A stretch of DNA of 64,000 nucleotides from positions 30,836-94,835 of the forward strand of contig CAMWKO010000009.1 of NCBI GenBank assembly GCA_947174885.1, written 5' to 3'. Both the position numbers and the translations under genes were made by a program. Source of the DNA: an uncultured Clostridia bacterium. Lineage in GTDB: Bacteria; Bacillota; Clostridia; Lachnospirales; Lachnospiraceae. Below the pieces are notes generated by a model. It was given only the letters and a program-made list of their open reading frames with translations. It was not told the origin of the DNA and searched no databases. How positions within the stretch are numbered: position 1 is the first letter of the stretch; each line of letters begins with the position of its first letter. Positions 16,631 through 25,505 of this stretch are shown here, piece by piece.

Positions 16631-17721
16631 GCAAACTTGAAGAAGCGATACAAGAGTTTTGCCAAAATGGTGTTATATACAAGGAGCTAAAAGAAATCCT
16701 TACGATAAAAAACGGCAGTGATTATAAACATCTCGGAACTGGAAATATTCCAGTTTACGGTTCCGGCGGTATTATGACATATGTTGACCATTATGCCTAC
16801 GATAAACCGTCAGTTTTAATTCCGAGAAAAGGGTCTGTTGATAAACTTTATTATGTAGAAGAACCATTTTGGAATGTGGATACTATTTTTTATACGGATA
16901 TTGATATCGGTCAGGCAATACCAAAGTATGTGTATTATTGCTTACAGATGGAACATTTGGAACAGTATAATACTGCTGGGGGTGTTCCAAGTTTAACTCA
17001 GGCTGTATTAAATAAAGTTAAAATTCCCGTCCCCCCTCTCCCTGTTCAACGCGAAATTGTTCGTATTTTGGACAATTTCACAGAGCTTACGGCAGAGCTT
17101 ACGGCAGAGCTTACGGCGAGAAAAAAACAGTATGAGTATTATAGGGATAAACTGTTGGACAATACAAATTCCCCTATGAAAACTATTGCTAATTTATGTC
17201 ATGTATTCGCTGGTGGAGACGCACCAAAAGATGCTATATCTAACGAAAAAACTGACAAGTATTATATTCCAATTATTAGTAACGGAATTGGTGAAAATGC
17301 TTTTTATGGATACACTACAACTGCAAAAATAACCAATCCGGCTGTCACTATTGCTGCAAGAGGAACTATTGGATATGCAGAATATAGAGATTATCCATAT
17401 TTCCCAATTGTTAGATTGCTTTCAGCGATACCTAAAGATTTCAAGGAATTGAACACAAAATATCTATACTATTGCTTACAGGATAAGTCATATAAAGTGC
17501 CTATTAGTGGTATTCAACAACTTACTGCTCCCGAAATAAAAAAAGTGTCAATTTATGTTCCACCCCTTGAAGAACAAGAACGCATCGTTGCCATTCTTGA
17601 CCGCTTTGATACCCTCTGCAACGACATTACAAGTGGCTTGCCCGCCGAAATCGAGGCACGGCAAAAACAATACGAATATTACAGGGACAAGCTATTAACA
17701 TTTAAGGAGAAAACAAGCTGA
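16627..17721 (+). CDS. hsdS: Type I restriction-modification specificity subunit S
   Basis: A 364-residue protein with the classical two-lobed plan: target recognition domain 1 at about 1-135, the central conserved helix at 136-178 (PPLPVQREIVRILDNF, then KKQYEYYRDKLL), domain 2 at about 180-325, and the distal conserved helix (PPLEEQERIVAILDRF, then QKQYEYYRDKLL). Each domain reads half of a split DNA site. The central helix carries tandem TAEL repeats. Composition is AT-rich compared with hsdM and hsdR, as expected if the recognition domains have been exchanged. Both ends overlap the neighbouring genes. Confidence 0.95.
   Translation: MSKLEEAIQEFCQNGVIYKELKEILTIKNGSDYKHLGTGNIPVYGSGGIMTYVDHYAYDKPSVLIPRKGSVDKLYYVEEPFWNVDTIFYTDIDIGQAIPKYVYYCLQMEHLEQYNTAGGVPSLTQAVLNKVKIPVPPLPVQREIVRILDNFTELTAELTAELTARKKQYEYYRDKLLDNTNSPMKTIANLCHVFAGGDAPKDAISNEKTDKYYIPIISNGIGENAFYGYTTTAKITNPAVTIAARGTIGYAEYRDYPYFPIVRLLSAIPKDFKELNTKYLYYCLQDKSYKVPISGIQQLTAPEIKKVSIYVPPLEEQERIVAILDRFDTLCNDITSGLPAEIEARQKQYEYYRDKLLTFKEKTS
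17080..17121 (+). repeat. 12-bp tandem repeats encoding TAEL in the hsdS spacer helix
   Basis: ACAGAGCTT, then ACGGCAGAGCTT twice, then ACGGCGAGA encode TEL-TAEL-TAEL-TAR between the two recognition domains. In EcoR124I and its relative, two or three copies of TAEL at this place change the spacing of the recognised site. Slippage by one 12-bp unit would keep the frame here. Confidence 0.85.
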
Positions 17722-18350
17722 TGGGAAAAGGAAGAAACAAGAAAAAAGCAAAACAGAATATTGCTTCAAAACCTTTACAAACCGCCAATATCAATCTACC
17801 GGAAAATATGAGTGCGGAAGCAATACAACACATCATTGCTTGTGCTATTGTAGAAGCCGAGGAAATAAAAACACAAAAAGCAGAAGAACAACGTAAAGCT
17901 ACTCTTATAGAATGGCGTGATAAAATAGGATACAGGGAATATAAAAACAAGTTCAAACAGTTTTTCAATGAGGTAAAGGTATTCATAAAAGTATTGTTTC
18001 TGCCTAAAAAACATATTGAAGGAAATCGAGCTTCTGAAATACTGTTGAAATTGTTCATAGCATTATTCTTTTGGATTATGAAGTGTTGTTCGCTGATTTT
18101 GTCTATATTGTTGATTGCGCTTGTTCCCGCTCAATATATAATGCAAAATATCACTGTATTGCCATGGTATCAAAATATGCTTTATATTTTTTATGGAGTA
18201 TTAGCATTTGTATTTTCCCGTTTATTCCGAATGGCAGGTATCGAAATAGATAATCTCGATGATCGTAATTATCTTTTCGGTCTGTTTGCTTCCATTACTT
18301 CTTTTGTTTCAATTATTATTGCGGTTATCGCTATTGTAAAGGGGGCTTAA
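17721..18350 (+). CDS. Unrecognised membrane protein between hsdS and hsdR
   Basis: A 209-residue protein. The N-terminus is very basic (GKGRNKKKAKQN). A charged helical stretch at about 40-95 includes AIVEAEEIKTQKAEEQRKA. Three hydrophobic helices follow at about 110-135, 148-168 and 185-207, so the C-terminal half is in the membrane and the basic half in the cytoplasm. No family is recognised. The ATG overlaps the hsdS TGA by one base and hsdR follows three bases after its stop, so it belongs to the operon. Together with the protein at 15746 it makes this type I system unusual. Confidence 0.7.
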   Translation: MGKGRNKKKAKQNIASKPLQTANINLPENMSAEAIQHIIACAIVEAEEIKTQKAEEQRKATLIEWRDKIGYREYKNKFKQFFNEVKVFIKVLFLPKKHIEGNRASEILLKLFIALFFWIMKCCSLILSILLIALVPAQYIMQNITVLPWYQNMLYIFYGVLAFVFSRLFRMAGIEIDNLDDRNYLFGLFASITSFVSIIIAVIAIVKGA

Positions 18351-18353
18351 CCA

Positions 18354-21300
18354 ATGCCGTATTTCAATATTGTTGCTCGATCCAGCGAAAGCACGGTTGT
18401 AACCGAATACAAGCCGCAGTCAAAACGCTCGGAGGCTTACCAAAGCGAAGCGGAACTTGAAAAAGAATTTATCCGCCTGATGAAAGATTTAGGCTATGAA
18501 TATCTGACCATACATAAAGAAAAAGACCTTATCGACAACCTACGCACACAGCTTGAAAAGCTGAACGATTATCGGTTTTCTGATGATGAGTGGAATCGAT
18601 TTTTTCATGAGGTTCTTGCCAATTCCAAAGACAGCATTGTAGAAAAGACGCGCCTTATTCAGGAAGATCATGTGCAGGTATTGAAGCGTGATAACGGAGA
18701 AAGTAAGAATATCACGCTTATTGACAAAAAGAACATTCATAACAATACGCTTCAGGTCATCAATCAATACGCAGTTTCTGCCGACGAAGGCGCTGCGCAC
18801 GCTAACCGTTACGATGTGACAATTATTGTGAACGGTCTGCCGCTTATACATATTGAGCTAAAGCGTAGGGGTGTGCCGATCCGTGAGGCGTTTAATCAGA
18901 TCGACCGTTATCAGCGTGATAGCTTTTGGGCGGCAAGTGGGCTTTATGAATTTGTGCAGATATTTGTAATATCCAACGGCACGAATACCAAGTATTATTC
19001 AAATACCACCCGCTTCAACCATATTAAGGACGCCAATTCTCATAAGGCGAAAAAAGAAAAGACAAGCCACAGCTTTGAGTTTACATCCTTTTGGGCAGAT
19101 GCAAATAACCGCATTATTCCCGACCTTGTGGACTTTACAAAGACATTTTTCTGCAAGCATACTATTCTGAACATATTGACTCGTTACTGCGTTTTTACGG
19201 CGGAAAATATGCTGCTTGTTATGCGTCCCTATCAGATTGTTGCCACCGAGCGTATTTTGAACCGTATTGAGATCGCAGAGAATTATAAGAAGTACGGCAG
19301 TGTTGCCGGCGGCGGTTATATTTGGCATACAACAGGCAGCGGTAAAACGCTGACATCATTTAAGACGGCGCAGCTTACATCAAAGCTAAATTATATTGAC
19401 AAGGTTCTGTTTGTTGTTGACCGAAAAGACCTTGACTATCAGACGATGAAGGAGTATGACCGTTTTGAAAAAGGAGCTGCCAACAGCAATTCCTCTACTA
19501 CCATACTGAAAAAACAGCTTGAGGACGACAACGCAAAAATTATTATTACTACCATTCAAAAACTTGCTACCTTCATCAAAAAGAATGCTGGTCACAGCGT
19601 TTTTGACAAGCGTGTGGTCATTATCTTTGACGAATGCCACCGCAGCCAATTCGGTGATATGCACTTGGCAATTACGAAGTATTTCAAAAAATATCACTTA
19701 TTTGGATTTACAGGAACGCCGATCTTTGCAGTCAATGCCGGAGTAAGCAAAAATCCCACGCTTCGCACGACTGAGCAGGCTTTCGGAGATCAATTGCACA
19801 CCTATACTATCGTGGACGCCATCAATGATAAGAATGTACTGCCATTCCGTGTGGATTATATTAAAACAATGGATAAGGAACCGGATATCGACGATAAAGA
19901 GGTATGGGATATCAACCGTGAAAAAGCGTTTCAGGCTCCCGAACGCATTCGCTTGGTAACAGAATATATCCTCACGCATTTTGATCAGAAAACTTATCGT
20001 GGAGATAAAACTTATACATTCAATGTTTTGCAGAATATCGCTGATGTGGCATCTGCAGGTGGCAGAGCCGCTATTGAGGAAATAAAACAAAAGCAGCGTG
20101 TCAGCGGCTTCAACTCAATTTTTGCAGTTTCATCTGTGGATGCTGCAAAGTTGTATTATGCCGAATTTAAGCGTCAAATGGCTGAAAATCCGCAGCGGCG
20201 GCTAAAGGTCGCTCTTATTTACAGCTACGGTGCAAACGAAGCAGAAACAGACGGACTTCTTGATGAAGAAAACCCGGAAGATACTTCTGCACTTGACGCA
20301 ACCTCCCGTGATTTTCTTGACACAGCTATTGCCGATTACAACGAGATGTTCCATACCAATTATTCCACAGACGGCGATAAATTTCAGAACTACTATAAAG
20401 ATGTGTCGCTCAGAATGAAGAATAAGGAGCTTGATTTGCTCATTGTGGTCAATATGTTCCTGACAGGCTTTGACGCAACTACGCTTAACACGCTGTGGGT
20501 AGATAAAAATCTGAAAATGCACGGATTGATTCAGGCGTATTCTCGTACCAACCGAATACTCAATTCGATCAAAACATTTGGGAATATCGTTTGCTTCCGC
20601 AATCTGCAAAAACGCACAGATGACGCTATTTCACTCTTCGGTGACAAGGAAGCAGGCGGCATTGTGCTGATGCGCGGTTATAAGGACTATTATTTTGGCT
20701 ACGAGGACTCTGACGGAAAATATCATCCCGGCTATGCCGATATGATAGAAGAACTGACAACAAAGTTTCCTCTTTCTGATGAACGTATCATCGGAGAACA
20801 AAAACAGAAGGAATTTATCGTCCTGCTCGGCGCTATCCTTCGTATGCGTAATCTGCTGACATCATTTGATGAGTTCGCAGGGAACGGAATCCTTTCCGAG
20901 CGTGATTTTCAGGATTATCTCGGCAGATATCAGGATCTTCGTGACGAATGGAAGAATCGTAAACCTAGCGGAGAAAAAGAGGATATCACAGACGATATTG
21001 TTTTTGAAATCGAGCTTATTAAGCAAATTGAAATCAATATTGATTATATCCTGATGCTGGTTAAAAAGTATCATGATTCACACTGTGATGATAAGGAAGT
21101 GCTTATCACGATCCGTAAAACTGTAGACGCCAGCCCTGAGCTTCGCAGCAAAAAGGCACTTATCGAGAACTTCATTGCCGGCATTAACGATGTTTCCGAT
21201 GTTATGATCGAGTGGCGAAACTATGTGGCTGAGGAAAAAGAAAGAGAGCTTGTTACTATTATCAAGGAAGAAAATCTCAAAGAAGAGGAAACAAGAAAAT

Positions 21301-21467
21301 TTATTGATGTGGCTTTTCGTGACGGTTCGATAAAGACAAGCGGTACGACGATTGATAAACTTATGCCGCCGATGTCCCGCTTTGGCGGTGGAAACCGTGC
21401 TGAAAAGAAGCAGGGCGTGATCCAAAAGCTGCAAGCATTTTTTGAGAGGTTCTTCGGAATTGGATAA
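18354..21467 (+). CDS. hsdR: Type I restriction endonuclease subunit R
   Basis: A 1037-residue protein. The N-terminal PD-(D/E)xK nuclease has Asp154, then Glu168-x-Lys170 in HIELKRRG. The SF2 translocase follows, with RPYQ (291-294), Walker A TGSGKT (327-332), DECH (426-429) and TGTP (453-456), and helicase motif VI-like YSRTNRI further on. The C-terminal helical domain binds the M2S core. It cuts unmethylated DNA after ATP-driven translocation. All key residues are present, so the enzyme looks active. GC-richer codons match hsdM. It is the last gene of the operon. Confidence 0.95.
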   Translation: MPYFNIVARSSESTVVTEYKPQSKRSEAYQSEAELEKEFIRLMKDLGYEYLTIHKEKDLIDNLRTQLEKLNDYRFSDDEWNRFFHEVLANSKDSIVEKTRLIQEDHVQVLKRDNGESKNITLIDKKNIHNNTLQVINQYAVSADEGAAHANRYDVTIIVNGLPLIHIELKRRGVPIREAFNQIDRYQRDSFWAASGLYEFVQIFVISNGTNTKYYSNTTRFNHIKDANSHKAKKEKTSHSFEFTSFWADANNRIIPDLVDFTKTFFCKHTILNILTRYCVFTAENMLLVMRPYQIVATERILNRIEIAENYKKYGSVAGGGYIWHTTGSGKTLTSFKTAQLTSKLNYIDKVLFVVDRKDLDYQTMKEYDRFEKGAANSNSSTTILKKQLEDDNAKIIITTIQKLATFIKKNAGHSVFDKRVVIIFDECHRSQFGDMHLAITKYFKKYHLFGFTGTPIFAVNAGVSKNPTLRTTEQAFGDQLHTYTIVDAINDKNVLPFRVDYIKTMDKEPDIDDKEVWDINREKAFQAPERIRLVTEYILTHFDQKTYRGDKTYTFNVLQNIADVASAGGRAAIEEIKQKQRVSGFNSIFAVSSVDAAKLYYAEFKRQMAENPQRRLKVALIYSYGANEAETDGLLDEENPEDTSALDATSRDFLDTAIADYNEMFHTNYSTDGDKFQNYYKDVSLRMKNKELDLLIVVNMFLTGFDATTLNTLWVDKNLKMHGLIQAYSRTNRILNSIKTFGNIVCFRNLQKRTDDAISLFGDKEAGGIVLMRGYKDYYFGYEDSDGKYHPGYADMIEELTTKFPLSDERIIGEQKQKEFIVLLGAILRMRNLLTSFDEFAGNGILSERDFQDYLGRYQDLRDEWKNRKPSGEKEDITDDIVFEIELIKQIEINIDYILMLVKKYHDSHCDDKEVLITIRKTVDASPELRSKKALIENFIAGINDVSDVMIEWRNYVAEEKERELVTIIKEENLKEEETRKFIDVAFRDGSIKTSGTTIDKLMPPMSRFGGGNRAEKKQGVIQKLQAFFERFFGIG

Positions 21468-21524
21468 GCAGTTCTTCCTAAAAAGTAAAAGTGTATGTTA
21501 AATAATAATGGCAAACTACAAGAC

Positions 21525-21558
21525 AAGGGCGGCGGAGCAATAATGCACCACCGCTCTT
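21525..21558 (+). terminator. Terminator-like hairpin after hsdR
   Basis: AAGGGCGGCGGAGC pairs with GCACCACCGCTCTT around a 6-base loop, with two mismatches and one G-T pair. No T run follows. It probably ends the hsd operon and marks the right side of the GC-richer island. Confidence 0.5.
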
Positions 21559-21636
21559 ACTTGTGGAAAGATATAAAAAAAATCATATAGTATGCCCAAC
21601 TTTCCGAAAAATGTCAGGACAGAACAAATCTTTTTG

Positions 21637-21664
21637 TTGACATCTAAGAGTTTCGAATTATAAT
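21637..21664 (+). promoter_or_regulatory. Sigma-A promoter of the TetR-ABC operon
   Basis: Consensus boxes TTGACA (21637-21642) and TATAAT (21659-21664) are 16 bp apart, with the TetR gene starting 58 bases downstream. Confidence 0.8.
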
Positions 21665-21675
21665 AAAACACATGA

Positions 21676-21695
21676 TATATAATAACTGTTATATA
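21676..21695. promoter_or_regulatory. Candidate TetR operator palindrome
   Basis: TATATAATAACTGTTATATA has perfect 7-base arms TATATAA/TTATATA around a 6-base centre. It starts 12 bases after the -10 box and ends before the ribosome site, where a bound repressor would block transcription. Confidence 0.6.
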
Positions 21696-21722
21696 ACGAA
21701 TGGTTTATAAAAGGAGATAAAT

Positions 21723-22310
21723 ATGCCACCTAAAGCAAAGTTTACAAAGGATGAAATTTTACAGGCAGCCATGCAAATTGTACGGGAACAGGGATTAGAG
21801 GCCGTAACCTCCCGTGAACTGGGAAGAAAACTTGGAAGCTCTACATGTCCGGTTTTTACGGTGTTTGAAAATATGGAGGAAGTAAATTCAGAGATTATTA
21901 AAACAGCTAAAGAATTGTATAAAGAATATATAAATGAGGGACTAAAACAGGAGCTGGCTTTTAGAGGTGTTGGAATGGCATATATAAAATTTGCGATGGA
22001 AGAGCCTAAATTATTTCATATTTTATTTATGAAAGAACATTCAGAGCCAATAGATATAGAACATACACTTATGCTGATTGATGAAAGCTATATTGACATT
22101 TTGAAATCTGTCAGAGAGCCTTATGATTTACAGGAAGAGGAAGCTAAAAATCTATATCAGCATCTTTGGATATATACACATGGAATTGCCTCGTTATGTG
22201 CTACAAAGGTATGTACTTTTACCAATGCGGAAATTCAGTTAATGATGACAGAGGTTTTTACGAGCTTACTTGAAAAAATTAAAAGGAGTAAATCAGATGA
22301 TAAAAATTAA
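21723..22310 (+). CDS. TetR/AcrR-family transcriptional regulator
   Basis: A 195-residue protein. The N-terminal TetR helix-turn-helix spans about 8-55 (FTKDEILQAAMQIVREQGLE, then SRELGRKLGSSTCPVFTVF). The C-terminal helical domain includes WIYTHGIASLCA, which fits the WHG-type TetR_C branch. AAAGGAG precedes the ATG. It overlaps the start of the ABC ATPase gene, so it very likely represses this exporter operon and is released by an exported compound. The ligand is unknown. Confidence 0.85.
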   Translation: MPPKAKFTKDEILQAAMQIVREQGLEAVTSRELGRKLGSSTCPVFTVFENMEEVNSEIIKTAKELYKEYINEGLKQELAFRGVGMAYIKFAMEEPKLFHILFMKEHSEPIDIEHTLMLIDESYIDILKSVREPYDLQEEEAKNLYQHLWIYTHGIASLCATKVCTFTNAEIQLMMTEVFTSLLEKIKRSKSDDKN

Positions 22311-22989
22311 TAATATACATAAATCATATGGAGAAAAGAACAATCAGTTTGAAGTGCTTAAAGGAATATCTTTAAGCATTGAAGAAGGGGATTTTGTAGT
22401 GCTGCTAGGGGCATCCGGCTCAGGCAAGTCAACTCTTTTAAATGTAGTTTCGGGTCTGGAGAAACCTGATAGTGGTGAAGTTTTTTATAACAATGAAAAT
22501 ATTACGGTTTTATCAGATAAACAGCTGACGGAATTCAGAAAGAAAAATATCGGGTTTATTTTTCAGCAATACTATTTATTACCTAATCTTAATGTAGAAA
22601 AAAACGTAAAAATGGGAGCAGATTTAACAAACAATAAAGAATATGAAAAGATTATTGAGGCTGTTGGATTAAAAGAAAAACGTTTAAAGTATCCACATGA
22701 GCTTAGTGGTGGGGAACAGCAAAGAGTTTGCGTGGCAAGGGCATTAGCAAAGAAGCCTGCCGTATTATTTCTGGATGAGCCTACAGGTGCGTTGGATGAA
22801 GAAACAGGTCGTCTGGTGCTTGATTATATATGCAGTTTACAAAAGAAGCTGAATTTTACAATAATAATGGTAACACATAATGCAAATATTGCGGATATGG
22901 CAAAAACCGTTATCCGAATGAACAGTGGCAGAATAGTATCAACACATCAGAATCAAATACAAAAAAGTGCATATGAGATAGGATGGTAA
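22297..22989 (+). CDS. ABC transporter ATP-binding protein, MacB/LolD type
   Basis: A 230-residue nucleotide-binding subunit: Walker A GASGSGKST (38-46), Q-loop IFQQYYLLPNL, signature LSGGEQQR from 136, Walker B LFLDEPTGALD from 157, and the H-loop VTHN. The LPNLNVEKNV stretch and length are typical of ATPases that pair with FtsX-fold permeases. The start at 22297 is supported by AAGGAG eight bases upstream and lies inside the end of the TetR gene. The partner permease follows after four bases. Confidence 0.92.
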   Translation: MIKINNIHKSYGEKNNQFEVLKGISLSIEEGDFVVLLGASGSGKSTLLNVVSGLEKPDSGEVFYNNENITVLSDKQLTEFRKKNIGFIFQQYYLLPNLNVEKNVKMGADLTNNKEYEKIIEAVGLKEKRLKYPHELSGGEQQRVCVARALAKKPAVLFLDEPTGALDEETGRLVLDYICSLQKKLNFTIIMVTHNANIADMAKTVIRMNSGRIVSTHQNQIQKSAYEIGW

Positions 22990-22993
22990 AGAG

Positions 22994-24139
22994 ATGATAG
23001 TAGGAATTAAGGATATATTTAAAATGCTTGGAATCATTATTATTTCAGCATGTGCAGTGTTTGTATGTACACTTTTTCTTAATTACAATATAGACTTAAA
23101 GAATATTGAAGGTTTAATTAATACAGCTTCAATGCAGGTATTTTATGATGCACAAATCATGACAGGAAAAATGGTTAGTACATTAAGTGGAGGCTGCCTG
23201 CTTCTGACTTCTGTTGTTATGCTTCTGTTTTATATTAAACATTATATAGATACACATAGGAAAGAATTAGGTATTTTAAAGGCAATGGGATATTCTAATC
23301 TGAAAATTGCCGGAAGCTTTTGGGTATTTGGCATTAGTATATTGCTGGGGACATCATTAGGATATATTTGTGCGTATTGTATTATGCCTGAATTTTATTC
23401 GGTTCAGAATGAAGATAAATTATTACCGGAGGTTATCGTACATTTTCAACCTGTACTGCTGATTTGTCTGGTTGTATTACCGTCGCTGGTTTTTGCATTT
23501 TTATCCGTGGTATACAGCTGTATAAAGCTTGAAATACCGGTAATGGAACTGCTAAGAGGCAAAAGTATACAAAAGGTAAGAACCGCAAAATCAATTAACG
23601 ATATGCCTTTTTTAAAGGAACTGAAAAAAAGCACTGTACGACAGCGTAAATCCTTAGTTTTTTTCATTGCCTTTGCTACATTCTGCTATGCTGCAATGGT
23701 GCAGATGTCATTTAGTATGAAAGAATTAGCAAGTGTAATGATGGCGGTCATGATTTTTTCTATTGGTATTATTTTAGCATTTGTTACATTATTTCTGGCG
23801 ATTACAACTGTTGTAAAATCAAATATGAAAACCTTAGCGATGATGCAGGTGTTTGGATATTCAAGGGATGAGTGCAGGAAAGCAGTTTTAAGCGGTTACA
23901 GAAAAATAGCCTATATCGGATTTGCCATTGGAACAATATATCAGTATGTACTATTAAAAATAGCAGTTTATGTCATATTTAGAGATATCGATAGTGTGCC
24001 TGATTATAATTTTGATATACCGGCATTTATAATTACACTGATTTCATTTGTGATTCTTTATGAGCTAATAATGTATTGGTATAGCAGGAAGATTAGTAAA
24101 GTATCAGTTAAAGAAATTATGCTGAATACGGAATTGTAG
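22994..24139 (+). CDS. ABC transporter permease, FtsX-like
   Basis: A 381-residue protein with about eight hydrophobic helices arranged as two four-helix halves. Each half contains an FtsX-type motif (HRKELGILKAMGYSNLKIAGSFW, and MKTLAMMQVFGYSRDECRKAVL). The external domain is small compared with MacB. With the ATPase at 22297 it should form an exporter or mechanotransmission complex under TetR control. The substrate is unknown; a drug, peptide or lipid is possible. Confidence 0.85.
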   Translation: MIVGIKDIFKMLGIIIISACAVFVCTLFLNYNIDLKNIEGLINTASMQVFYDAQIMTGKMVSTLSGGCLLLTSVVMLLFYIKHYIDTHRKELGILKAMGYSNLKIAGSFWVFGISILLGTSLGYICAYCIMPEFYSVQNEDKLLPEVIVHFQPVLLICLVVLPSLVFAFLSVVYSCIKLEIPVMELLRGKSIQKVRTAKSINDMPFLKELKKSTVRQRKSLVFFIAFATFCYAAMVQMSFSMKELASVMMAVMIFSIGIILAFVTLFLAITTVVKSNMKTLAMMQVFGYSRDECRKAVLSGYRKIAYIGFAIGTIYQYVLLKIAVYVIFRDIDSVPDYNFDIPAFIITLISFVILYELIMYWYSRKISKVSVKEIMLNTEL

Positions 24140-24215
24140 ACAATCCGGTAAAAGCTAAACTCCAAACTATTCAGGCTTCTTCATTAATTTTAACAGTAGT
24201 AAGTTAAAAAAAATT

Positions 24216-24395
24216 ACAAAATCCTTAGAGGTTTTGCATATTACACAGCCGACACTATTCCGATAGCTTGCGCAGATGAAGGAAGAAGTCGGCGTAAAAC
24301 TATTTGACAGAGGTACTCGTAAAATAAAATTAACTAACGATGGCATTCTGCTTCGCAATCATACAGAAGAAATTTTGCAGATTTTATGTGTTTAA
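24216..24395 (+). pseudogene. LysR-family regulator fragment (N-terminal domain only)
   Basis: The frame reads LEVLHITQPTLFR-stop-LAQMKEEVGVKLFDRG and continues to NDGILLRNHTEEIL, then stops at 24393. This is the DNA-binding domain of a LysR protein, with a TAG where Gln normally stands and with the ligand domain absent. The first residues of the domain are missing too. It lies tail-to-tail beside an intact LysR gene of a different sequence. Confidence 0.75.
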
Positions 24396-24460
24396 CTTGG
24401 TCTCTCTCTGAGTTTATTTTGAACTTCATAAAAACATGTCAAAAAGTATACACTATGTTT

Positions 24461-25354
24461 TTAGGTTGGTTTTGGCAATTCCTTTATTTCTTGTATAAAC
24501 TTTTCAGAAGCCTTAGAAAATACCTGATATTTCTTCCAGACAATGCTCATGCCTTCTTCTCTTTTTGGGGAAAGGGGGCGGAAGCATAGATTGCTGTTAC
24601 CAGAAGTATTGATGATTTTATCAAATCCGATTGCATATCCCAAGCCTTCTGCTACCATAAGTGAAGCATTGAAAAGCAAATTGTAGGTTGCAACAATTTC
24701 CAATTCGGACAAATCTCTTTCTGTCCATATAGATAATGCCCCGTTGTTATTATCTTGTCTTGATATAATCAGTGGTTTGTCCAATAAGTCTTCTGGAGAG
24801 ATAGTTTCCTTTACAGCCAGTGGTGAATCCTTTCGCATCAGTACACCCCAGATATCTTTATAAGGTAATGGTATCGAATTATATTTTGAATGGTCTACAG
24901 AGCCAAACACAATTCCAAAATCAATCAGTCCTTTATCTAATTGTTCCAGCACAAATTCAGCATTTCCGCTGGTGATATGGTAATGGATGCCGGGATAAGA
25001 TTTGTAAAGTTCCTTTGCTGCTTTTGCAATAAAGCGGACAGCGTCGGTTTCTCCTGCTCCTATATATACATCGCCAAAAATAACCTGATTTGAAAGTGAA
25101 ATCTCCTTCTCAGTTTTATGTACCAAATTCAGGATTTCCTCTGCCCGCTTTCTCAGAATCATTCCTTCATCGGTGAGAGTAACTTTTCTGGAACCTTTCG
25201 TTCCACGGATCAAAAGCTGTTTCCCTAATTCTTCTTCCATAGCTTTTATCTGGGTGGAAAGAGTGGGCTGGGAAAGGTGCAGTGATTCTGCTGCCCGTAC
25301 AATGCTCTGCTCTCTTGCCACAGCAAGAAAATATTGAAGTACACGTAATTCCAT
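24461..25354 (-). CDS. LysR-family transcriptional regulator
   Basis: A 297-residue protein. The winged helix-turn-helix is at 1-60 (ELRVLQYFLAVAREQSIVRA, then LHLSQPTLSTQIKAMEEELG), a linker helix follows, and the periplasmic-binding-like effector domain spans about 90-290. The start is close to a dyad in the divergent promoter region, so autorepression and control of the 25506-27783 genes is likely. Neighbouring flavin-reductase and aldo/keto-reductase remnants suggest the original regulon was redox enzymes; this is an inference. Confidence 0.9.
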   Translation of the reverse strand: MELRVLQYFLAVAREQSIVRAAESLHLSQPTLSTQIKAMEEELGKQLLIRGTKGSRKVTLTDEGMILRKRAEEILNLVHKTEKEISLSNQVIFGDVYIGAGETDAVRFIAKAAKELYKSYPGIHYHITSGNAEFVLEQLDKGLIDFGIVFGSVDHSKYNSIPLPYKDIWGVLMRKDSPLAVKETISPEDLLDKPLIISRQDNNNGALSIWTERDLSELEIVATYNLLFNASLMVAEGLGYAIGFDKIINTSGNSNLCFRPLSPKREEGMSIVWKKYQVFSKASEKFIQEIKELPKPT

Positions 25355-25397
25355 ATTCTCGTTTCCTTTATTTTCATATTTTGATGTCTACAGTATA

Positions 25398-25425
25398 GCA
25401 TGTCGTTGAATAGGCTTCAACTATG
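25398..25425. promoter_or_regulatory. Candidate LysR box in the divergent promoter region
   Basis: GTTGAA-TAGGC-TTCAAC (25405-25421) is a perfect inverted repeat, extended by GCAT on the left and ATGC on the right. It lies between the divergent LysR gene and the gene at 25506, where a LysR-type regulator would bind (T-N11-A type dyad). Confidence 0.6.
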
Positions 25426-25505
25426 CATGTGCATTTATCACAAGTATTTACTATTCTATTTTCTTTTCACTATACTTAAAGAAAATTTTGTAAGGAGGTT
25501 TGCTT

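Noticed and set aside
21652..21660. TTCGAA-type word suggesting a tRNA T-arm
   Set aside because: No acceptor stem or anticodon arm can be drawn around it. I found no tRNA or rRNA gene in the window.
24386..24589. A plus-strand frame rich in Phe and Trp overlapping the LysR 3' end
   Set aside because: It lies mostly antisense to the LysR gene and begins at the tail of the pseudogene; composition and lack of a ribosome site argue against it.
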